Assembly: GCA_947044405.1 (NCBI GenBank)
Contig: CAMRHE010000206.1
Location: 124,001 to 188,000 of the forward strand
DNA: 64,000 nt
Origin: Leptodactylus fallax
Lineage: Eukaryota; Chordata; Amphibia; Anura; Leptodactylidae
Reading direction: 5' to 3'
The position numbers and the translations under genes are program-made. Under the pieces are notes generated by a model. The model made no database searches, was not told the origin of the DNA, and saw only the letters and a list, made by a program, of their open reading frames with translations. Positions 60,701-64,000 of this stretch are shown here, in pieces (position 1 is the first letter of the stretch; each line of letters starts with the position of its first letter).

Positions 60701-63700
60701 TCATTGTAATTTACTTACTCAATTTTTTTTAATGTTTTTCAGCTAAACCTACCTCTTGTCTTGAGCCATATAACTGTACTTGGTCAGAATGGTATGATGT
60801 GAGCAAACCTGAAAACAGTGAAGGAGATTTTGAACGATTTGCAGATATTGAGAGCCAAGGTCATGAAGTGTGTAAACATATAAGTAAAGTGGAATGCGAA
60901 GCAACAGATCGTCCTGGTGTAAAATTACAAGATTTGGAGCAAGAACTGACATGCGATCGAAAAGTAGGCCTAGTTTGTTACAATAAGAACAATAACCCTA
61001 TGTGCAACAATTATAAAATAAGGACACTATGTTGTGAGGTTAGGGATTGCACAACTACTCCATCATCAACAAGCGAAGAAGAGATTTCAACTCCATCAAT
61101 TGAAACACCACCTCCCACAACTAAAGAACAACCAGCATCTTTGCCTCAGCAAACTTCACAAACAACTTCATACGAAGGAACATCAACTCCTGAAGAATCC
61201 ACCACTGGTGAACCTACACCACAAGAACCAGTAACCTCAAAATCCCCATCAACCACAAGTGCAGGTTCATCTGAGACAACTGGCACAGTGACAGTAAAAA
61301 CAACATCATCTGAAGAGACCCCACAGACTGCTACACCCTCTCCAACAACAACCTGTGTGTACAAAATGGAATGTCGTTGGACTCCATGGTATGATGGTAG
61401 TCCACCTAATGTCAGAAGTGATGGAGGAGACACTGAGAATGTTAAAGAAATTATATCTGGAGGACATCAATTTTGTACAAATCAAGAAGTTGAAAACAAG
61501 ATAGAATGTGCAGCTATAGATGATAAAAGAATGACTATTGCTAATAACAAACAAAAATTCAACTGTAATCTGGAAGATGGACTAGTGTGTGAAAACAGAG
61601 CTCAAACAAAGAAAGAGAAGTGTCACAACTATCAAATAAGGATTGAATGTTGTCAAAAAGTTTGCGAAAAAGTACAAACACCAGCAGTAACCACACCTAA
61701 AACTACAGAAGAAAAATCTACTAGTGGTGAAACAATAACTAAGGGAACAACTGAACCAAAATCAGAATCTTCCACAGAACATCCAACTCCTTCCCCAACA
61801 ACTCTCTGTGTATATAAGATGGAATGTCGCTGGACAGAATGGTTTGATAAGAATGAGCCTACCACAAAAAGTGACGGAGGAGACACTGAAAGCATTGCAG
61901 ATATAAAATCAACTGACACAGTTTGTGAAAAGACAGAAGTAGAAGACAAAATTGAATGTGAAGCAGTCGACAAAAATGGTCAACCTATTACTGAGAACAA
62001 TCAAAATTTTACTTGCAGTTTGCAACATGGTGTGGACTGCAAAAACAGAAAACAAATAAATAAAGTAAAATGTCACAACTACAGGATGAGGGTTTTGTGC
62101 TGTGAGGAAGTTTGTGAGCCTGTGCCAACACCTGAAACATCTGAGCCTATAACACTACCTGGGACAAGCTTGTCGTCAAAAGAAAAGCCTGGAACTGAAA
62201 CCTCTTCCCCATCAGAAGGCACATCTCCTCCTTCCACAACATCATCGGAAGTTTCAATCCCTTCTACTTCAACATCAGGAACATGTATAGAGAAAATGTA
62301 CTGCCGCTGGACAAAGTGGTATGATGTCAATAAGCCTACACAGAAAAGTGATGGTGGAGAAAGTGAAAATCCAGAAGATATAATATCAAAAGGGGGGAAG
62401 ATATGTACAGAAAAAGAAGTTCCACGTAAAATGGAATGTGAAGCCACTGATAATGAAGGAGCAAAAATTGCTAATAATGAGCAAATTGTAACCTGTGCCT
62501 TGGAAACTGGATTGACTTGCATGAACAGAGATCAGACAAACAAAGAAACGTGTCATAATTACGGAATAAGGGTTCAGTGTTGTGAAACACATTGTGAACC
62601 AGTTGTAACATTGCCCACAAGCTCAGTTACTGAACCTTCAATCTCTTCTCCCAAAGACTGTGACAATGAAAGAGCGTTAGAATGTCACTGGACGGAGTGG
62701 TTTAATCAAAATAAACCATCTCCAGAAATTAATGGTGAAGAAAATGAAAATCCAGAAATGTTGAAGTCTTCTGGAATTGAAGTTTGTAAGCAGGGTGAAA
62801 TCGAAAATGAAATTGAGTGTAAAGATGAACAAAATTCTGAAACACCATCTGAACAAAAAACTACTTGTAATGTAAAAGATGGCTTAATTTGTAAGAATCA
62901 AGATCAATCTGGGGAAAAGTGCCATGACTACAGTATGAGGATTGAATGCTGTTCAGAAAAGTTTGTGAAATCTTGTGGTGAATCAACAACACCCTCATCT
63001 ACTGAAATTACAAGCGTGCCAACAACAACTTCTATAACCAAGCCTTCATCATCTGAAAATGTATCACCTTCAACTACTCCAGGCAGCAGTACTGAAGAAC
63101 CCCCTTCCCCAAGTTCAACTGAAGTCACATCTGCCACATCATCACAGACAACAGGCTGTGTAAAAAAAAAAAGAATGTCGTTGGACTTCATGGTATGACA
63201 ACAATCCTGCTAATCCTAAAGGGGATGGAGGAGATGCTGAAAATGCTCAAGACATAAAAGCTAAAGGACAAACTATTTGCAAAAAAAATGAAGTTGAGAG
63301 CAATATTGAATGTGAAGCCATTAATAAAGATGGTACAAAAATATCTGACAATCAACAAACAATGATTTGTAATCTGGAAACTGGATTGAGATGCTTGAAT
63401 AAAAATCAGAAGAAGAAAGAAAAATGTTACAATTATAGAATACGATTTGAATGTTGTGCAGAGTACTGTGAAAAACTTGACACACCCACAACACAGGCAG
63501 TTACAAGTAAAACAAGTGAGTCTGAGGAATCCCCAACTAGTGGCTCAGGTGTCACATCTGCTCCAACCACAACATCTGCTACCACCAAAACAGAAGACAC
63601 TTCTCCTCCTCCTGCTACAACTACAAGCTGTGAGAAATTTAGACAGAATGAATGTCGTTGGACAAACTGGTTTAACACAGATAAACCTTCATCTGACCCC

Positions 63701-64000
63701 AGTGGTGAAGACATTGAAAATAGCAAAAAGCTGAGTTCTATGGGAATTGAAGTATGTAACGAGAATGAAGATGAAGTAGCAATTAAATGCCAGGCTGTTG
63801 ATTATTCAGATAAGAAAGATGAAGATCTTAAACAAAACTTTGAATGCAGTTTGCAATATGGATTAATTTGTAAGAACAGTGAACAACCTGGAGATAAGAA
63901 ACAGTGTATGGATTATGAATTCAAAATTGAGTGCTGTTCCAAAAGATTTAATGAAGTTTGTGGAAAGACAACTCCCGCTCCTACTTCACCATCATCTAGT
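36709..64000 (+). CDS. Gel-forming mucin, MUC5AC/MUC5B-like, 34 exons, 3' end outside window
   Basis: Secreted polymeric mucin; family members form disulfide-linked mucus gels on epithelia. Exons, all GT/AG and in phase: 36709-36772, 40577-40594, 41324-41386, 42707-42757, 42954-43004, 43167-43214, 43321-43582, 45127-45244, 45814-45901, 45980-46089, 47023-47239, 47709-47834, 47948-48065, 48374-48512, 49379-49489, 49813-49882, 50006-50143, 50297-50461, 50573-50667, 51508-51634, 51761-52016, 52207-52262, 52536-52636, 53407-53561, 53644-53782, 53866-53976, 54096-54275, 54425-54664, 54843-54999, 55725-55853, 57260-57404, 58875-58915, 59727-60077, 60743 to beyond 64000. About 2,500 residues are visible. 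Rough residues: VWD1 99-291, C8/TIL 291-445, VWD2 445-652, C8/TIL 653-830, D' to 916, VWD3 916-1139, C8/TIL 1140-1283, PTS about 1350-1413, CysD array from 1416. CysD domains directly after D3, and a YLPGD-type segment before them, favour MUC5AC/5B over MUC2 or MUC6. The exact orthologue is not decided. One frame break lies at 63162-63172. Confidence 0.9.
36935..37240. repeat. Palindromic repeat in intron 1
   Basis: GGGGATACATGTCAGATAGC on the left, ATTCACTTCTATGGGGCTGC and its inverse GCCCCATAGGAATGAAT in the middle. Distant relative of the repeats at 29.2 and 31.2 kb. Confidence 0.65.
38302..38782. mobile_element. Foldback element in intron 1, about 480 bp
   Basis: The left half (TTAAAGGGATTGTCCAGTTT, CCTCATGGTTTTCTAGAT, GATAAAAATCAGTCCATGG) returns inverted in the right half (CCATGGACTGATTTTTATCC, ATCTAGAAAACCATGAGG, AACTGGACAACTCCTTTAA). 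Arms are about 220 bp. The centre also has imperfect tandem copies of ATATACAGTCCATGGTCATG. Confidence 0.88.
39341..39436 (+). repeat. 24-bp minisatellite, four copies
   Basis: The unit starting AGCCACATATCTTATGTATG plus four G occurs four times without change at 39341, 39365, 39389 and 39413. Because 24 is a multiple of three, both strands show false repetitive open frames here. Confidence 0.92.
40577..40594 (+). CDS. Mucin exon 2: 18-nt micro-exon
   Basis: An 18-base exon between CTACAG and GTGAGA, phase 1 at both ends, adds about six residues (QKKVS plus junction Gly). It lies 3.8 kb after exon 1. Without it exon 1 still splices in phase to exon 3, so it may be optional. Short exons are easily misread; support is phase and splice consensus only. 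Confidence 0.55.
41061..41238 (+). repeat. SINE/LINE 3'-tail repeat with ATT microsatellite
   Basis: AGATTGTAAGCTCTTGCGAG, then GTAAAGTGCTGCAGAATATG, GGCGCTATATAAATA and (TTA)n. It shares the GCGCTATATAA tail with the V-SINEs of this window. It lies in the intron before mucin exon 3. Confidence 0.7.
41324..41386 (+). CDS. Mucin exon 3: acidic N-terminal extension
   Basis: A 63-base exon, phase 1 to phase 1, encodes an Asp/Glu/Asn/Tyr-rich, Cys-free stretch ([19 protein letters not shown]). The acceptor is TTTTAG and the donor GTGTGT. I know no domain with this sequence. It belongs to the linker between the signal peptide and VWD1. Confidence 0.75.
42707..42757 (+). CDS. Mucin exon 4: first copy of duplicated acidic exon
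   Basis: A 51-base exon, phase 1-1, encodes [16 protein letters not shown]. The acceptor TTATAG and donor GTGAGA are the same in the next exon, which is a tandem copy 247 bases downstream. Confidence 0.8.
42954..43004 (+). CDS. Mucin exon 5: second copy of duplicated acidic exon
   Basis: A 51-base exon, phase 1-1, differs from exon 4 only at its first base (A for G). The junction residue becomes Asp and the following 16 residues are identical. Flanking intron sequence is duplicated too. Both copies keep splice sites and phase, so both are likely used in tandem. Confidence 0.8.
43167..43214 (+). CDS. Mucin exon 6: Pro/Ser/Thr linker before VWD1
   Basis: A 48-base exon, phase 1-1, encodes [15 protein letters not shown], a Pro/Thr/Ser linker. 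The acceptor is TTACAG and the donor GTAAGT. It closes a run of five symmetric phase-1 exons that form the extension between signal peptide and D1. Confidence 0.8.
43321..46089 (+). CDS. Mucin exons 7-10: VWD1
   Basis: Exons 43321-43582, 45127-45244, 45814-45901 and 45980-46089 encode the first von Willebrand factor D domain. It opens [15 protein letters not shown], the usual VWD start, and carries the CGLCGDYNG motif at 45844-45870. In gel-forming mucins and VWF, the D1/D2 assemblies template N-terminal multimerisation in the Golgi; the CGLC motif is the CxxC of each D assembly. Exon 10 ends in an acidic run rich in Glu before TCPTN, leading into C8. Introns carry repeats, including a palindrome at 44185-44345. 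Confidence 0.9.
44185..44345. repeat. Palindromic MITE in mucin intron 7
   Basis: CTTCACACCTGCATTCGG at the left, GGGCGCACGTGTGAACCTAG at the right, with GCATTTTTCAAGCGGAATG inside. GTTCACAC family. Confidence 0.7.
44346..44600. repeat. Dispersed repeat in mucin intron 7
   Basis: Contains ATACACATGCATGC and AGTCAGCTGGTCCTGACAAA, matching 1985-2190 in order and spacing. Confidence 0.55.
47023..48065 (+). CDS. Mucin exons 11-13: C8-1, TIL1 and E'1
   Basis: Exon 11 (47023-47239, 217 nt) is the C8 domain: [11 protein letters not shown] at the start, [10 protein letters not shown] in the middle, and [14 protein letters not shown] near the end. Exon 12 (47709-47834, 126 nt) is the TIL domain with [10 protein letters not shown] and DGCFCPAG. 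Exon 13 (47948-48065, 118 nt) is the E' part with [12 protein letters not shown]. The lengths 126 and 118 recur exactly in the minus-strand relic at 3.1-3.6 kb. Confidence 0.9.
48374..50461 (+). CDS. Mucin exons 14-18: VWD2
   Basis: Exons of 139, 111, 70, 138 and 165 nt encode the second VWD. The first carries [13 protein letters not shown] and [12 protein letters not shown]. The second has [13 protein letters not shown], the third YTQLPVST, the fourth [15 protein letters not shown], and the last the CGLCGNFND motif across its junction, then [16 protein letters not shown]. The leading pair of 139 and 111 nt recurs in VWD3, consistent with internal duplication of a whole D module. Confidence 0.9.
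50573..52262 (+). CDS. Mucin exons 19-22: C8-2, TIL2 and following Cys-rich part
   Basis: Exons 50573-50667 and 51508-51634 form the C8 domain ([42 protein letters not shown]). Exon 51761-52016 carries the TIL domain ([26 protein letters not shown]) and runs on into [10 protein letters not shown]. Exon 52207-52262 closes it with [10 protein letters not shown]. Together with VWD2 this is the D2 assembly. The 841-base intron 50668-51507 has no feature I recognise. Confidence 0.9.
52536..53561 (+). CDS. Mucin exons 23-24: D' (TIL'-E')
   Basis: Exon 23 (52536-52636) opens [12 protein letters not shown] and has FECQKSC. Exon 24 (53407-53561) has [16 protein letters not shown] and [11 protein letters not shown]. 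This is the D' segment that precedes D3 in VWF and gel-forming mucins. The intron between them contains an (AT)n tract at 53022-53043. Confidence 0.88.
53022..53043. repeat. (AT)n microsatellite
   Basis: Eleven AT units in the intron between mucin exons 23 and 24. Similar tracts lie at 29036-29076, 34786-34801 and 55527-55548. Confidence 0.9.
53644..54664 (+). CDS. Mucin exons 25-28: VWD3 and start of C8-3
   Basis: Exons of 139, 111, 180 and 240 nt encode the third VWD. The first has [15 protein letters not shown], the second [17 protein letters not shown], the third [15 protein letters not shown], and the last the [11 protein letters not shown] motif, [11 protein letters not shown], then the start of C8 ([20 protein letters not shown]). 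D3 is the site of the inter-subunit disulfides that link mucin N-termini in the family. Confidence 0.9.
54843..57404 (+). CDS. Mucin exons 29-31: C8-3 and TIL3
   Basis: Exon 29 (54843-54999) completes C8-3 with [18 protein letters not shown] and WRTPNIC. Exon 30 (55725-55853) has [19 protein letters not shown], and exon 31 (57260-57404) has [15 protein letters not shown] and [11 protein letters not shown], the TIL3 part. The 1.4-kb intron 55854-57259 is repeat-like and contains no exon I can place. Confidence 0.9.
58375..58470. repeat. Palindromic repeat fragment in mucin intron 31
   Basis: CACTTATTCCCTATCCAATGG followed by its inverse ATAGGGGATACATG, as in the 29.2-kb family. The rest of this 1.5-kb intron (57405-58874) has no recognised feature. 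Confidence 0.55.
58875..60077 (+). CDS. Mucin exons 32-33: E-like Cys segment and first PTS stretch
   Basis: Exon 32 is only 41 nt (58875-58915; [14 protein letters not shown]). Exon 33 (59727-60077, 351 nt) begins [18 protein letters not shown], has [16 protein letters not shown], then turns into a Ser/Thr/Pro-rich stretch of about 65 residues, a likely O-glycosylated region. The YLPGD and GG-C-AIC pattern is what I know from MUC5AC and MUC5B before their first CysD. It is the main reason for that assignment. Confidence 0.85.
60213..60465. repeat. Palindromic MITE in mucin intron 33
   Basis: GGCTAGGTTCACACAAGCGC at the left, GTGCATGTGCGAACCTAG at the right, and CCCATTATAGTCTATGGGGT in the middle. 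GTTCACAC family, inserted 280 bases before the giant exon. Confidence 0.75.
60743..64000 (+). CDS. Mucin exon 34: giant exon with at least seven CysD domains
   Basis: After the acceptor TTTTTCAG this exon stays open, apart from one frame break, to the window end (3,258 bases). Seven CysD (mucin2 WxxW) domains start at 60757, 61354, 61807, 62284, 62659, 63157 and 63629. Each has Cys-x(4-6)-Cys-x-W-x-x-W and ends in a Cys-Cys pair with one more Cys a few residues on. Linkers of 21 to 101 residues are rich in Thr, Ser, Pro and Glu. Reading is in frame 1 up to the A11 run at 63162-63172 and in frame 2 after it, where homology resumes at once. Minus-strand open frames over this exon are antisense shadows. 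Confidence 0.9.
60757..61050 (+). other. CysD domain 1
   Basis: Starts [18 protein letters not shown] and ends CCEVRDC. It is the most diverged of the array at the start (CTWSEW in place of CRWTxW). The WxxW motif is a C-mannosylation site in the family. A 101-residue PTS linker follows. Confidence 0.88.
61354..61665 (+). other. CysD domain 2
   Basis: Starts [18 protein letters not shown], contains [12 protein letters not shown], and ends CCQKVC. It is closest by eye to CysD3 and CysD4. A 47-residue linker follows. Confidence 0.9.
61807..62115 (+). other. CysD domain 3
   Basis: Starts [18 protein letters not shown], shares SDGGDTE with CysD2, and ends CCEEVC. A 56-residue linker follows. 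Confidence 0.9.
62284..62595 (+). other. CysD domain 4
   Basis: Starts [18 protein letters not shown], contains [12 protein letters not shown], and ends CCETHC. A linker of only 21 residues follows, the shortest in the array. Confidence 0.9.
62659..62976 (+). other. CysD domain 5
   Basis: Starts [20 protein letters not shown] and ends [10 protein letters not shown]. The longer spacing before WxxW, the SSGIEVC core and the CCS-K-F ending are shared with CysD7, not with CysD2-4. Confidence 0.88.
63157..63469 (+). other. CysD domain 6, interrupted by frame break
   Basis: CVKK is read in frame 1, then an A11 run (63162-63172) shifts frame; [12 protein letters not shown] follows in frame 2 and the domain ends CCAEYC. 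Both sides are clear CysD sequence, so the domain is whole except for the one-base length discrepancy. Confidence 0.85.
63629..63961 (+). other. CysD domain 7
   Basis: Starts [20 protein letters not shown], contains LSSMGIEVC, and ends [10 protein letters not shown] in frame 2. It resembles CysD5. A new PTS linker begins after it and runs to the window end. Confidence 0.88.

Noticed and set aside
61146..63726. Long minus-strand open frames over mucin exon 34
   Set aside because: They are Val/Ser-rich mirror images of the Thr/Ser/Pro linkers. The plus strand carries the cysteine and WxxW patterns.

Overview
This window is vertebrate nuclear DNA, most likely from an amphibian (frog-like). The evidence is large introns with GT/AG junctions, no operons, and heavy loads of Tc1-like, hAT-like, Penelope-like and L2-like elements, V-type SINEs and palindromic MITEs. 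I have no database result, so the taxon is inference.

The main gene runs left to right from a TATA box at 36625 to beyond the window end. I can chain 34 exons in phase from a signal peptide at 36709. They encode a secreted gel-forming mucin with this order: signal peptide, acidic Cys-free extension, VWD1-C8-TIL, VWD2-C8-TIL, D', VWD3-C8-TIL, an E-like Cys-rich segment, a Ser/Thr/Pro stretch, then one exon of more than 3.2 kb with at least seven CysD (WxxW) domains and short PTS linkers. This is the plan of MUC5AC/MUC5B-type mucins, in which D domains drive assembly of disulfide polymers and PTS regions carry O-glycans. Two things stand out: a 247-bp tandem duplication that doubled one N-terminal exon, and a frame break in an A11 run inside the sixth CysD. 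The 3' part of the gene lies outside the window.

At the left edge, on the minus strand and so divergent from the main gene, lies a second mucin locus. Three exons (126, 118 and 139 nt) have the same lengths and phases as their counterparts in the main gene. Further downstream on that strand is a decayed VWD2 segment with a stop codon. I read it as a relic paralogue broken up by repeats.

The 33 kb between the two mucin loci is repeat-rich. It holds a MITE at 5.2 kb, hairpin-bearing repeats at 6.9, 12.7, 14.3 and 27.7 kb, and a decayed hAT-like transposon at 13.6-16.2 kb. At 17.0-21.6 kb a Penelope-like relic has been invaded by a small retroposon with a 15-bp target duplication and by a nearly intact L2-type LINE (18.0-21.3 kb). 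Tc1-like elements lie at 23.55-24.44, 26.13-27.06 and 32.63-34.21 kb, and a V-SINE at 35.5 kb. I found no RNA genes and no CRISPR arrays. Exon coordinates come from reading splice consensus and homology by eye.
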